Counted from the first letter of the stretch, positions 1 to 7,229 are shown. The stretch is DNA of 10,397 bases from Myxococcota bacterium (GCA_030066475.1 JASJBO010000202.1:1-10397), one strand, 5' to 3'. Notes: a model not told the origin generated them from the letters alone. Numbers and translations are program-made.

Positions 1-33
1 AGCGCGCAGCGAGCCGCAGGCGAGCGAAGTCCA
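1..33 (-). repeat. GC-rich 33-base intergenic repeat, copy A
   Basis: Read on the minus strand this begins TGGACTTCGCTCGCCTGCGG and ends in CTGCGCGCT. It matches copy B (103–135) at 32 of 33 positions; the one difference is an A at 27 against a G at 129. Copies A and B are direct repeats with starts 102 bases apart, both lying downstream of the RelA/SpoT homologue's stop codon. The copy runs to the window edge, so more units may lie beyond it. Internally it repeats GCTCGC twice with short CTGCG/TGCG spacers. I do not recognise a named repeat family. Confidence 0.85.
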
Positions 34-58
34 TCAGGACGCCAGCGCACAGCAACCA

Positions 59-72
59 GCCCGTACGCGGGC
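59..72. other. small perfect inverted repeat between repeat copies A and B
   Basis: Plus-strand GCCCG (59–63) and CGGGC (68–72) are exact inverted complements around a four-base TACG centre. In RNA from the minus strand this would be a 5-bp GC hairpin about 70 bases past the RelA/SpoT stop codon. No T-tract follows it, so it is not a canonical intrinsic terminator. The rest of 34–102 holds nothing recognisable apart from a CCGCAAGCGGAG motif at 77–88, which recurs inverted beside repeat copy C. Confidence 0.35.
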
Positions 73-102
73 ACCCCCGCAAGCGGAGCCGCGCAGCGGC
101 GC

Positions 103-135
103 AGCGCGCAGCGAGCCGCAGGCGAGCGGAGTCCA
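103..135 (-). repeat. GC-rich 33-base intergenic repeat, copy B (3' of the RelA/SpoT gene)
   Basis: On the minus strand this copy starts four bases after the TAG stop of the RelA/SpoT gene (stop at 140–142, then ATCT, then TGGACTCCGC...). It is identical over all 33 bases to copy C at 10327–10359, which lies on the other strand just past the stop of the last plus-strand gene. Both copies therefore have the same orientation relative to the gene they follow. A short companion motif, CTCCGCTTGCGG on the minus strand (77–88), lies 14 bases beyond it. The same motif lies 10 bases beyond copy C. Confidence 0.9.
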
Positions 136-139
136 AGAT

Positions 140-2278
140 CTAGCTCCGCACGCGCTCGACCGAGAGCACGCCGCGCACCTTCTCGATCTGCTTCATCACC
201 GCGTTGAGCGAGCGCAGATCGGTGACCCAGAGGTCGAAGTGCTGCACGGCCTTGTCGGCGTGCGTGCTCACGCGCGCGCCGCCGATGTTGATGCCCTTGC
301 CCGAGATCGTCTTCGTGACGCGGGCCAGCAGACCCGGCTGGTCGACGGAGGTCACGCGCACGCGGATGCAGCGCGGCTGGGCCGACTTCGACTCCCAGTC
401 CACCTCGATGCGGCGCTCGGGGTCGAGCGTGTAGGCGTGGGCGCAGTCCTTGACGTGGACCGTCACGCCGCGGCCGCGCGTCACGAAGCCCACCACCTCG
501 TCGCCCACGATCGGGTTGCAGCAGCCCGCGAAGCGCACCATCACGTCCGGCAGGCCGTCGACCCGGATGCCCGAGGTGCGCTGGGTGCGCTCGCGCCCGA
601 AGAAGCTGCGTCGCTTGCGGGGCTCGGGCGCGGGCTCCTCGTCGCCCCGCAGCGCGGAGACGCAGGCGGCCGCCGCGATCTTCCCGTAGCCGACCGCCGA
701 GAACAGGTCGTCGGGCGACCCGTTCGTCTCGCGCTGGGCCAGCTCCTGGATCGCCCCCCGCTCGGTGAGGCGCGCCAGCGACAGACCCGCGCGTCGCAGC
801 TCCTTCTCGAGGATGTCGCGGCCGAGCTCGCGGCTGCGCGCCTGCTCGGCGACGCGGATCGAGTGCCGGATGCGGCTGCGCGCGCGCCCGGAGACGACGA
901 ACTCGAGCCAGTCCTTGCGGGGGAACTGCGCGTCGCTGGTGATCACTTCGACGGTGTCGCCGTCGGCCAGCTCGTGGCGCAGCGACACCATCTTCCCGTT
1001 CACCCGCGCCCCCGCGCAACGCTCGCCCACTTCGCTGTGGATGGCGTAGGCGAAGTCGACCGGGGTGGACCCCCGCGGCAGGTTGATCACGTCGCCGCGC
1101 GGCGTGAACACGAACACCTCGTCCGGGAACAGGTCGACCTTCACGGTGTCGAGGAACTCGTGCGGATCGGACAGCTCCTGCTGGCGCTCCACGAGCTGGC
1201 GCAGCCAGGCGAACTTCTGGTCGTCGTCCGCGCCCTTGGAGCTGCCCTCCTTGTACTTCCAGTGGGCGGCGATCCCGAACTCGGCCCCGCGGTGCATGTC
1301 GACGGTGCGGATCTGGATCTCCATCCGCTCGCCGTAGGGGCCGATCACCGCGGTGTGGAGGCTCTGGTAGCCGTTGGGCTTGGGGAGCGCGACGTAGTCC
1401 TTGAAGCGACCCGGCACCGGACGCCACGTGGCGTGGACGATGCCGAGCGCGGTGTAGACCGACTCCTTGGGACCGTCCAGGATGATGCGGAACGCGATCA
1501 CGTCGTAGATCTGATCGAGGGTGAGGCCCTGGCTCTCCATCTTCAAGTGGAGCGAGGCCAGCTCCTTGTCGCGGCCCTTCACCTCGGCGCGCACGCCCGC
1601 CTCCTCGAGCTTGGCCGAGAGGATCCCGATCACCTCCTCGACGTAGCGGGCGCGCTCCTTGCGCCGCGAGCGCAGCTGCTTCTCGAGCTCCTCGACCGCC
1701 CGCGGCTTGAGCGTGCGGAAGCCCAGGTCCTGGAGCTCGCGCCGCATCCAGTCGATGCCCAGCCGGTGGGCGAGCGGCGCGTAGATGTCGAGCGTTTCCT
1801 GGGCGATCCGGCGCGACGCCTCCTCCTTCATGTGCTCCAGGGTGCGCATGTTGTGCAGGCGATCGGCCAGCTTGATCAGCAGGATGCGGATGTCCTTGGA
1901 CATCGCCACCAGCATCTTGCGGAAGTTCTCGGCCTGCCGTTCGCGGGCCGAAGTGAACTCGATCTTGGCGATCTTGGTGAGCCCCTCGACGAGGAACCCG
2001 ACCTCGTCGCCGAACAGGCGTCGGATCTCCTCGGGGGTGGTGAGCGTGTCCTCCAGCGTGTCGTGCAGCAGCCCGGCCGCCACCGCGGCCTCGTCGAGAC
2101 GCATGTGGGCGAGGATGCCGGCGACCTCGAGCGGGTGGACCAGGTAGGGCTCACCCGACATGCGCTGCTGCCCCTCGTGGACCTTCGCCGCGAACACGTA
2201 CGCCCGCTGCAACAGCGAGAGATCTGCCTCGGGATGGGTCTCCAGGACCCGGTCGGCGACGTCGTTGAAGCGCAGCAT
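140..2278 (-). CDS. rsh: bifunctional (p)ppGpp synthetase/hydrolase, RelA/SpoT (Rsh) family
   Basis: This cytoplasmic enzyme makes the stringent-response alarmone (p)ppGpp from ATP and GDP/GTP and hydrolyses it. Its 712 residues fit the long RSH family. The N-terminal HD hydrolase domain (about 25–150) shows H48, H72-D73 (LLHDTLEDT) and D139 (KLADRLHNMRTL). The synthetase domain (about 230–345) has GRDKELASLHLKM (235–247), YDVIAFR, GYQSLHT (303–309) and EIQIRT (320–325). RFKD at 291–294 is the basic form seen in bifunctional enzymes, not the acidic form of synthetase-only RelA, so both activities are expected. A TGS domain (about 383–447, with H414), a CC/zinc-finger region (C586, C587, H608, C612) and a C-terminal ACT domain (about 638–710) follow. 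The ATG lies 46 bases after gmk, with a purine-rich GGGGAAGA upstream. It is the last gene of the minus-strand unit. The usual rpoZ neighbour is missing. Confidence 0.97.
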   Translation of the reverse strand: MLRFNDVADRVLETHPEADLSLLQRAYVFAAKVHEGQQRMSGEPYLVHPLEVAGILAHMRLDEAAVAAGLLHDTLEDTLTTPEEIRRLFGDEVGFLVEGLTKIAKIEFTSARERQAENFRKMLVAMSKDIRILLIKLADRLHNMRTLEHMKEEASRRIAQETLDIYAPLAHRLGIDWMRRELQDLGFRTLKPRAVEELEKQLRSRRKERARYVEEVIGILSAKLEEAGVRAEVKGRDKELASLHLKMESQGLTLDQIYDVIAFRIILDGPKESVYTALGIVHATWRPVPGRFKDYVALPKPNGYQSLHTAVIGPYGERMEIQIRTVDMHRGAEFGIAAHWKYKEGSSKGADDDQKFAWLRQLVERQQELSDPHEFLDTVKVDLFPDEVFVFTPRGDVINLPRGSTPVDFAYAIHSEVGERCAGARVNGKMVSLRHELADGDTVEVITSDAQFPRKDWLEFVVSGRARSRIRHSIRVAEQARSRELGRDILEKELRRAGLSLARLTERGAIQELAQRETNGSPDDLFSAVGYGKIAAAACVSALRGDEEPAPEPRKRRSFFGRERTQRTSGIRVDGLPDVMVRFAGCCNPIVGDEVVGFVTRGRGVTVHVKDCAHAYTLDPERRIEVDWESKSAQPRCIRVRVTSVDQPGLLARVTKTISGKGINIGGARVSTHADKAVQHFDLWVTDLRSLNAVMKQIEKVRGVLSVERVRS

Positions 2279-2324
2279 CGGGATCTTCCCCGAGAATATC
2301 GGACGGCCCGGGGGGGCGCCGGAG

Positions 2325-2972
2325 TCAGCCGCCGACCCAGGAGGCCAGCACGGGGTCGAGGCGCTGGATCACGGCCGCGCGCGAGGCCCGCTCGGGCACG
2401 CGTTCCCCGGCGCGGACCGCGCGCACCACCTCGTGCACGGCCGTCACGGCCGACTCGACGTCGTCGTTGACGACGAAGGAGTCGAACCAGGCGGCCGCCT
2501 GGAACTCACGGCGCGCGATCGCGAGGCGGCGGTCGACCTCGTCGCCCGCGTCGGTCCCGCGGCCGCGCAGCCGCGCCTCGAGTGCCGCCAGGGACGGCGG
2601 CAGCAGGAAGACGAGGTGCGCGTCGGCGCGGCGCTCGCGCACCTGGCGGGCGCCGTCGGTCTCGATCTCGAGCAGGACGTCGAGGCCCTCGGCCAGGGGG
2701 GCGTCGAGCGCCTTCCAGGAGCTGCCGTAGAGGTTCCCGCTGTACTCGGCGTACTCGAGGAAGGCGCCGGCGTCGATCATGCGCCGGAATTCCCCGGGCT
2801 TCACGAAGTGGTAGTCGACCCCGTCGCGCTCGCCCGGACGCGGAGCGCGGGTGGTGTGGGAGATCGAGAACACGATGGCCGGGTCGCGCTCGACCAGCTG
2901 GCGGCAGACCGTGGTCTTGCCGGTGCCGGACGGCGCCGACACCACGAAGGGCGTTCCGCGCCGCGCGCTCAC
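2325..2972 (-). CDS. gmk: guanylate kinase
   Basis: This cytoplasmic enzyme phosphorylates GMP (and dGMP) to GDP with ATP, supplying the precursor of GTP and of the (p)ppGpp made by the next gene. The 215 residues are a normal length. It has a P-loop APSGTGKT (13–20), the GMP-binding stretch SHTTRAPRPGERDGVDYHF (38–56), FLEYAEYSGNLYGSS (71–85), the LLEIETDGARQVR region (100–112), LPPS (124–127), LRGRGTD (135–141) and VVNDD (167–171), all in family order. The usual hydrophobic-Asp-Ile-Asp motif reads EIETDG here, a mild variation. The start is GTG at 2972, and its bases overlap the remA stop as GTGA, which suggests translational coupling. Only a weak ribosome-binding site is visible. Confidence 0.97.
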   Translation of the reverse strand: MSARRGTPFVVSAPSGTGKTTVCRQLVERDPAIVFSISHTTRAPRPGERDGVDYHFVKPGEFRRMIDAGAFLEYAEYSGNLYGSSWKALDAPLAEGLDVLLEIETDGARQVRERRADAHLVFLLPPSLAALEARLRGRGTDAGDEVDRRLAIARREFQAAAWFDSFVVNDDVESAVTAVHEVVRAVRAGERVPERASRAAVIQRLDPVLASWVGG

Positions 2973-3268
2973 GACGGCTCGCCGCTCTCGCCGGCCAGTC
3001 GCGCGGCCAGCGTCTCGGGGTTGATCGCGGAGAGCACGATGTGGTCGCTGTCGGTGACCAGGATCGAGCGGGTGCGGCGCCCCTCGGTGGCATCGACGAG
3101 CTTGCCTCGATCGCCGGCCTCCTTGCGCAGCCGGCGCATCGGCGAGGCGTGGGGCGCCACGATCGCGACGACCCGGGTGGCGACGATGAGATTGCCATAG
3201 CCCACGTTGAGGAAGCGGGTGCGCGGGGAGACGGCGGAGACGCTCTCGAGTGCGGGGGGATCACTCAA
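2969..3268 (-). CDS. remA: RemA/DUF370-family DNA-binding regulator
   Basis: This small protein of about 99 residues closely matches the RemA (DUF370) family: FLNVGYGNLIVATRVVAIV (19–37), SPMRRL (42–47), DRGKLVDATEGRRTRS (53–68) and DSDHIVLSAINPETLA (73–88). In Bacillus subtilis RemA is a DNA-binding activator of biofilm-matrix genes. In Gram-negative bacteria its targets are largely unknown, so a role here is only inferred. The N-terminal extension of about 17 residues before the conserved block depends on the start chosen. No ATG or GTG precedes the conserved core in frame, so TTG at 3268 is taken. AGGTG lies seven bases upstream of it. This start overlaps the end of yicC by 8 bases, and the stop overlaps the gmk start by 4. 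The position between yicC and gmk is the conserved one for this family. Confidence 0.9.
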   Translation of the reverse strand: MSDPPALESVSAVSPRTRFLNVGYGNLIVATRVVAIVAPHASPMRRLRKEAGDRGKLVDATEGRRTRSILVTDSDHIVLSAINPETLAARLAGESGEPS

Positions 3269-4151
3269 CGTTCTGCACCTGCTCGCGAACGCGCTCCAGC
3301 TCGGTCTTGAGATCGACGACGAAGTGGGCCACGGGGGCGTCGCCGCCCTTGGAGCCGATCGTGTTCACCTCGCGGCCGAGCTCCTGGAGCAGGAAGTCGA
3401 GGCGACGCCCCACCGGCTGGCCGGGGCCGGCCGACTCGAGGGCAGCGCGGAACTGCTCCAGATGGCTGCGCAGCCGCACGACCTCCTCGGTCACGTCGAG
3501 GCGGTCGGCAGCCAGGACGATCTCCTGGTGGAGGCGCGCCTCGTCGAGCAGGCCGGTCTCGTCGCGCAGCTGCTCGGCGCGCTTGCGCAGGCGCTCGCGC
3601 ACGGCCCGCTGCACCTCGGCGGCCCGCGACGCGACGGCGTCTCCCAGCGCCTCGATGCGCGTCAGGCGCGCGCGCAGCTCGCGATCCAGCGCCTCGCCCT
3701 CGGCCGCGCGCATCGCCTCCGCGGCCGCGAGCGCGCGCTCGACGCCTTCCTGCAGCGCCGGGCGCAGCAGCGCCTCGGGCAGCTCGCGCTCGACCAGGCG
3801 CGCCACCCCCGGCAGCGACAGCAGACCGCGCACGTCGAGCTCGCCCCCCACCCCGTGCCGTGCCTCCAGCTCGCGCGCCGCCTGCAGGTAGCGGCCGGCG
3901 GCCTCCAGGTCGAGCTCGAGGCGCTCGGCGCCCGTCGCGCCGGACAGGCCGCGGACGGTCAGGTCGACCTTGCCGCGCGAGAGCCGTCCCTGCACCCAGC
4001 TGCGCACCTCGCCCTCGAGCGCAGCGAGCCCGCGCGGCAGGCGAGCGCGCAGGTCGAGGTGCCGGTGATTCACCGTGCGCAGCTCGACGGCGAACGCGGC
4101 GTCCTCGACCTCGAAGACCGCATCCCCGAAGCCGGTCATGCTGCGGATCAC
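3261..4151 (-). CDS. yicC: YicC-family protein (putative endoribonuclease)
   Basis: This 296-residue protein has both hallmarks of the YicC family. The N-terminus reads (M)IRSMTGFGDA, then ELRTVNHRHLDLRARLP (23–39). The C-terminal DUF1732 block has VGRRLDFLLQELGREVNTIG (247–266), SKGGDA and a VVDLKTELERVREQVQNVE ending. The middle (about 130–240) is charged, alanine-rich and probably helical. E. coli YicC has been reported to be an endoribonuclease acting on small RNA; activity here is inferred from homology. The chosen start is GTG at 4151: it gives the family N-terminus and has a strong AGGAGG five bases upstream, while the in-frame ATG at 4139 sits too far from it. The start overlaps the rfaE1 stop as GTGA. 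The open frame continues upstream without a stop, but that part is a shadow of rfaE1. Confidence 0.95.
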   Translation of the reverse strand: MIRSMTGFGDAVFEVEDAAFAVELRTVNHRHLDLRARLPRGLAALEGEVRSWVQGRLSRGKVDLTVRGLSGATGAERLELDLEAAGRYLQAARELEARHGVGGELDVRGLLSLPGVARLVERELPEALLRPALQEGVERALAAAEAMRAAEGEALDRELRARLTRIEALGDAVASRAAEVQRAVRERLRKRAEQLRDETGLLDEARLHQEIVLAADRLDVTEEVVRLRSHLEQFRAALESAGPGQPVGRRLDFLLQELGREVNTIGSKGGDAPVAHFVVDLKTELERVREQVQNVE

Positions 4152-5158
4152 GGTCTCCTCCTCGCCGCGTCGAGGGCGGCCGGAAGCTGGCGCTTGAGCT
4201 CCTCGGGCGTCACCGTCGCCGTCCCCACCTTGCCGACCACCACACCAGCAGCGGCGTTGGCGATCACCGCCGCCTCGAACAGGCTGGCTCCGGCGCGAAG
4301 CGACAGCGCGAGCGCCGTGATGCTGGTGTCGCCGGCGCCCTGCACGTCGAACACCTCGCGAGGCGGCGTGTGCACGTCCAGGCCGGGCCCGTCGCCATCG
4401 AAGAGCGTCATGCCGTCGGCGCCCCGCGTCACCACCAGCGCGGCGCGGCCCAGGGTGCGCCGCAGGCTCGCCGCGATCCGCTCCAGGTCCCCGGGTGTCC
4501 GCGCGCGCAGGCCCGCGAGCGCCTCGGCCTCGCGCAGGTTCGGCTTCACCAGCTCGACGTCGCGGTAGGCGCGTAGCTCGGCCTTCGGGTCGACGGCCAC
4601 GGGGACGCCCGCCGCGTCCAGCCGGCGCAGCACGCCCCGGATGGCGCGCGTCGAGAACACGCCCTTGCCGTAGTCCGCGAGCACCGCGCCCTGCACGTGC
4701 GGCGCCCCGGCCTCGACGGCGCGCTCGAGCGCCCGGATCGCGCCGTCGGGCAGCGGGTCGAGGGTCTCGCGATCGAAGCGCACCACCTGCTGGGAGCTCG
4801 CGACGACGCGCGTCTTGCGGGTGGTGGGCCGGCCGGACACGCGCACCAGTCCGGCCGGATCGATGCCGAGCTCGTCGAGCAGCGCGACCACCCGGTCGCC
4901 GGTGCGGTCGTCTCCGACGGCGGTGCAGAACCGGCAGCCCGAGCCCAGTGCCAACACGTTGCGGACGACGTTGCCGGCCGCGCCCAGCACCAGCGACTCG
5001 CGCTTCACGTGCACCACCGGGACCGGCGCCTCGGGGCTGACCCGCTCGACCTCGCCCCACAGGTACTCGTCCAGCACCACGTCGCCGACGACCAGCAGCC
5101 GCAGCTCGACGAACGAGTCGACCAGCTTCTCGAGCCGGCGCAGCGTCGGTTGCGTCAT
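4148..5158 (-). CDS. rfaE1: D-glycero-beta-D-manno-heptose-7-phosphate kinase (single-domain RfaE1/HldA)
   Basis: This cytoplasmic PfkB/ribokinase-fold enzyme converts D-glycero-D-manno-heptose 7-phosphate to the 1,7-bisphosphate, a step to ADP-heptose for the LPS inner core. Family features seen in its 336 residues are LLVVGDVVLDEYLWGEVERV (21–40), SPEAPVPVV (41–49), LGAAGNVVRNV (58–68), an ADYGKG (161–166) and DPKAE (190–194) pair, KPN (205–207) and the C-terminal signature DVQGAGDTSI (271–280), whose D277 is the predicted catalytic base. The protein ends soon after this kinase domain. The cytidylyltransferase half of a fused HldE is absent, so a separate HldC/RfaE2 must be encoded elsewhere. 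Its ATG overlaps the stop of the glycosyltransferase (ATGA), with GAGGA nine bases upstream, and its stop overlaps the yicC start. The two GT9 enzymes upstream would use the ADP-heptose. Confidence 0.94.
   Translation of the reverse strand: MTQPTLRRLEKLVDSFVELRLLVVGDVVLDEYLWGEVERVSPEAPVPVVHVKRESLVLGAAGNVVRNVLALGSGCRFCTAVGDDRTGDRVVALLDELGIDPAGLVRVSGRPTTRKTRVVASSQQVVRFDRETLDPLPDGAIRALERAVEAGAPHVQGAVLADYGKGVFSTRAIRGVLRRLDAAGVPVAVDPKAELRAYRDVELVKPNLREAEALAGLRARTPGDLERIAASLRRTLGRAALVVTRGADGMTLFDGDGPGLDVHTPPREVFDVQGAGDTSITALALSLRAGASLFEAAVIANAAAGVVVGKVGTATVTPEELKRQLPAALDAARRRP
4157..4162 (-). promoter_or_regulatory. strong Shine–Dalgarno site that sets the yicC start
   Basis: The minus strand reads AGGAGG followed by AGACC and then GTG (4151–4149). 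The five-base spacing supports the GTG start over the downstream ATG at 4139. The site lies inside the final codons of rfaE1. Confidence 0.75.
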
Positions 5159-6135
5159 CGCAGCGCGTCCTCGCCGGCCGCGGGCACGCCCGTCAGGCCC
5201 CACGACGCCGGGCGGCCGCACAGGTGCCAGCCGAGGATGCGCAGCCGCTCGCTCCAGCGCGTGCGCTGGCGCGGCGACACCAGCGCCAGCGGGGCCAGCA
5301 GCACCAGGGCGAGCAGCAGGCGAACCAGGCGCAGCGCCACCACCACCCCCGCCTGCAGGCGCCCGCGCCGCTTGCGGAAGAAGTGGTAGAGCGAGCGGTG
5401 GTACTCGATCCGGGTGCGCAGCGGCATGCGCCGCTTCGAGCTGGCCCCGTGCACGTGCACGACGCGGGCGTCGGGCAGGTGCACCACGCGCCAGCCCGCC
5501 CGCCGGATCTGGAGCAGCCAGTCGGTCTCCTCCAGGAACAGGAAGTAGTCGTCCGGCAGCGGACCGACGCGGTCGAGGACCTCGCGGCGCACCACCATGC
5601 AGGCGCCGAGGATCGCCTCGACCTCCACGGGCTGGTGGTGCTCGGTCCGCTTCGAGGGATAACGGCGCGGGAACAGCGTCTCGAGCACGCCGAGCGGCAC
5701 CAGCTCGGTGAGCAGGCTCGGGGTCGGGTGGATGCTGTTCTGCTTGCGGCGGTCGGGGTGCAGCAGCTGAGGACCCACGACGCCGACGTCGGGGTGGGCG
5801 TCGAGGTGCCGGACACACGCCTCGAGCGCGTCGGGGAGCAGCAGGGTGTCGTTGTTGAGCAGGGCGGCGTGGCGGCCCCGAGCACACGCCAGGCCGGCGT
5901 TGACCGCGGCGGCGAACCCGCGGTTCTCGGGCAGCGCCAGCACCCGGGCCCAGGGGAAGCGCTCGCGAACCGCCGCAGGCGTGTCGTCGCACGAGCCGTT
6001 GTCCACCACGATCGTCTCGACCTCGAGACGGTCCGCGTCCGCGCGGCCGAGCATCTCGCGCTCGATCGAGGCCAGGCAGTCCTGGACCAGCGCGCGGCCG
6101 TTCCAGCTGGGCATCACGATCGAGAGGTCGGTCAC
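5155..6135 (-). CDS. family 2 glycosyltransferase (WbbL/rhamnosyltransferase-like)
   Basis: This 326-residue GT-A-fold enzyme is predicted to transfer a sugar to LPS core or another surface glycan; donor and acceptor are unknown. The N-terminus reads (M)TDLSIVMPSWNG. VDNGSCDDT (44–52) and ENRGFAAAVNAG (70–81) bind the nucleotide sugar, LLNNDT (92–97) is the metal-binding DxD equivalent, and GACMVVRREV (177–186) and FLEETDW (200–206) are the acceptor/base region, followed by GWRVVHLPDARVVHVHGASS (214–233). This pattern is that of the WbbL-like rhamnosyltransferase branch. A hydrophobic stretch near 264–286 (VVALRLVRLLLALVLLAPLA) probably anchors it to the inner membrane, with basic residues before it. 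The GTG start at 6135 has GGGAGG (plus positions 6142–6147) six bases upstream and overlaps the waaF stop by four bases. Confidence 0.88.
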   Translation of the reverse strand: MTDLSIVMPSWNGRALVQDCLASIEREMLGRADADRLEVETIVVDNGSCDDTPAAVRERFPWARVLALPENRGFAAAVNAGLACARGRHAALLNNDTLLLPDALEACVRHLDAHPDVGVVGPQLLHPDRRKQNSIHPTPSLLTELVPLGVLETLFPRRYPSKRTEHHQPVEVEAILGACMVVRREVLDRVGPLPDDYFLFLEETDWLLQIRRAGWRVVHLPDARVVHVHGASSKRRMPLRTRIEYHRSLYHFFRKRRGRLQAGVVVALRLVRLLLALVLLAPLALVSPRQRTRWSERLRILGWHLCGRPASWGLTGVPAAGEDALR

Positions 6136-7190
6136 GCGCCGCCTCCCGGAACGGCGCGCAGCGCGCCATCGCCGCGGAACGAGCCCTCGAGCGCCGAGCG
6201 CGCCGCGCGCGTCACGCGCGCGGGGTCGAGGCGCGTCATGCAGCGGTGGTCGATGGGACAGCGGCGCTGGTAGCAGGGCCGGCAGCCGACGTCGGCCGCC
6301 AGCGCGCGCACGCGCTCGAGGTTCAGGTTGGTCTTGGCCAGGCTGGTCGGCCCGAACAGCACGACGCACGGGACGCCCAGAGCGACGGCGACGTGGCGGG
6401 CACCCGCATCGTTGCAGACCACCACCCGCGAGCGCCCGATCACCACCTTGAGCAGGCCCAGGTCGAGCTGGGAGGTCAGGTCCACGGCGGGCGCGCGCAT
6501 GCGCGCGGCGACGCGCCGGGCCAGCGGCGTCTCCGCTGGCGAGCCCACCAGGAGGACGCGGGCGCCCGAGTCGGCGAGGGCGTCGCCGACCGCGGCGAAG
6601 TGCTCGAGCGGCCACAGCTTGGAGCTCCCGTACGACGCTCCCGGCGCCAGCGCGACCAGCACCTCCTCGTCACCGACGCCGTGCGCCTCGAGCAGCGCGG
6701 CCCCGCGCCGGGTCTGGCTCCCGGTCGCGAACAGCTCGAGCCGGGTGCCTCGAGACGGACAGCCCAGCGCCTCGACCAGTCCCAGCACGTGCCGCTCGCG
6801 CGCCACCAGTCCGGGCGCCGGCAGCGCCAGGTCGAGCAGGCGCGAGCGCCCCTGGCCGGCGTAGCCGACGACCCGGTCCACGCGCGCGAAGCGCATCAGC
6901 AGGGCCGACGAGAACGAGTCGGTCAGGCACAGGCCCAGGTCGAAGCGGCCGCGCCGCAGCCCCAGCCCCTCGCGCAGCTGCGCGACCGGCCCCCGGTGAT
7001 AGGACGCCACGGACAGCAGACGATCGAACCAGGGCGAGCCCTGGATGAGCGGCCGCAGCTCGGCCCGCACGTGGAGCGCGATCCGTGCCTCCGGATAGGC
7101 GCTGCGCAGCGCCCGGAAGCCGGGCGTCGCCATGATCAGATCGCCGGCCCAGTTGGGACCACGCACCAGGATCCGCTCGGCCTGGATCAT
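6132..7190 (-). CDS. waaF: LPS heptosyltransferase II-type glycosyltransferase (GT9)
   Basis: This inner-membrane-associated cytoplasmic enzyme is predicted to transfer heptose from ADP-heptose to the first inner-core heptose. The 352 residues form two Rossmann-like halves (GT-B). The start ILVRGPNWAGDLIMATPG (7–24) contains the family aspartate D17, matching the WaaF pattern ILVxGPxWxGD. APGASYGSSKLWP (182–194) and VCNDAGARHVAVALGVP (258–274) followed by VLFGPT (277–282) form the ADP-heptose pocket. A cysteine cluster (C303, C306, C311, C317) follows, common in non-enteric WaaF proteins. The ATG at 7190 has GGGGAG upstream, partly inside an inverted repeat. The stop overlaps the next gene's GTG. 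The WaaF assignment rests on the N-terminal and C-terminal motifs; exact acceptor specificity is inferred. Confidence 0.92.
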   Translation of the reverse strand: MIQAERILVRGPNWAGDLIMATPGFRALRSAYPEARIALHVRAELRPLIQGSPWFDRLLSVASYHRGPVAQLREGLGLRRGRFDLGLCLTDSFSSALLMRFARVDRVVGYAGQGRSRLLDLALPAPGLVARERHVLGLVEALGCPSRGTRLELFATGSQTRRGAALLEAHGVGDEEVLVALAPGASYGSSKLWPLEHFAAVGDALADSGARVLLVGSPAETPLARRVAARMRAPAVDLTSQLDLGLLKVVIGRSRVVVCNDAGARHVAVALGVPCVVLFGPTSLAKTNLNLERVRALAADVGCRPCYQRRCPIDHRCMTRLDPARVTRAARSALEGSFRGDGALRAVPGGGA

Positions 7191-7198
7191 CTCGCTCC

Positions 7199-7226
7199 CC
7201 AGGGGGCCGCAAAGCCACGCCCCTGG
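7199..7226 (-). promoter_or_regulatory. inverted repeat between the two GT9 genes, overlapping the waaF ribosome-binding site
   Basis: CCAGGGG (7199–7205) and CCCCTGG (7220–7226) are exact complements, giving a 7-bp GC-rich stem around a 14-base loop. The minus-strand RNA would form it just after the stop of the upstream GT9 gene (7230–7232). The distal arm ends within GGGGAG, the probable waaF Shine–Dalgarno sequence, so folding could limit waaF translation. No T-run follows, so it does not look like an intrinsic terminator. The function is inferred only from position. Confidence 0.4.
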
Positions 7227-7229
7227 TTC

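Noticed and set aside
1..135. CRISPR-like array (two 33-base repeats with a 69-base spacer)
   Set aside because: There are only two copies in the window, the spacer is too long and itself contains repeat-related motifs, an identical copy lies isolated 10 kb away on the other strand, and there are no cas genes.
239..2470. 743-codon plus-strand open frame opposite the RelA/SpoT gene and part of gmk
   Set aside because: Its translation is Arg/Ala/His/Leu-rich low-complexity sequence with no domain, and it lies antisense to an intact conserved gene. Long antisense frames are expected at this GC content.
3261..5060. A 599-codon frame suggesting a long N-terminal extension of YicC
   Set aside because: The family N-terminus and strong ribosome-binding site place the start at 4151; the upstream part is an out-of-frame reading of rfaE1.
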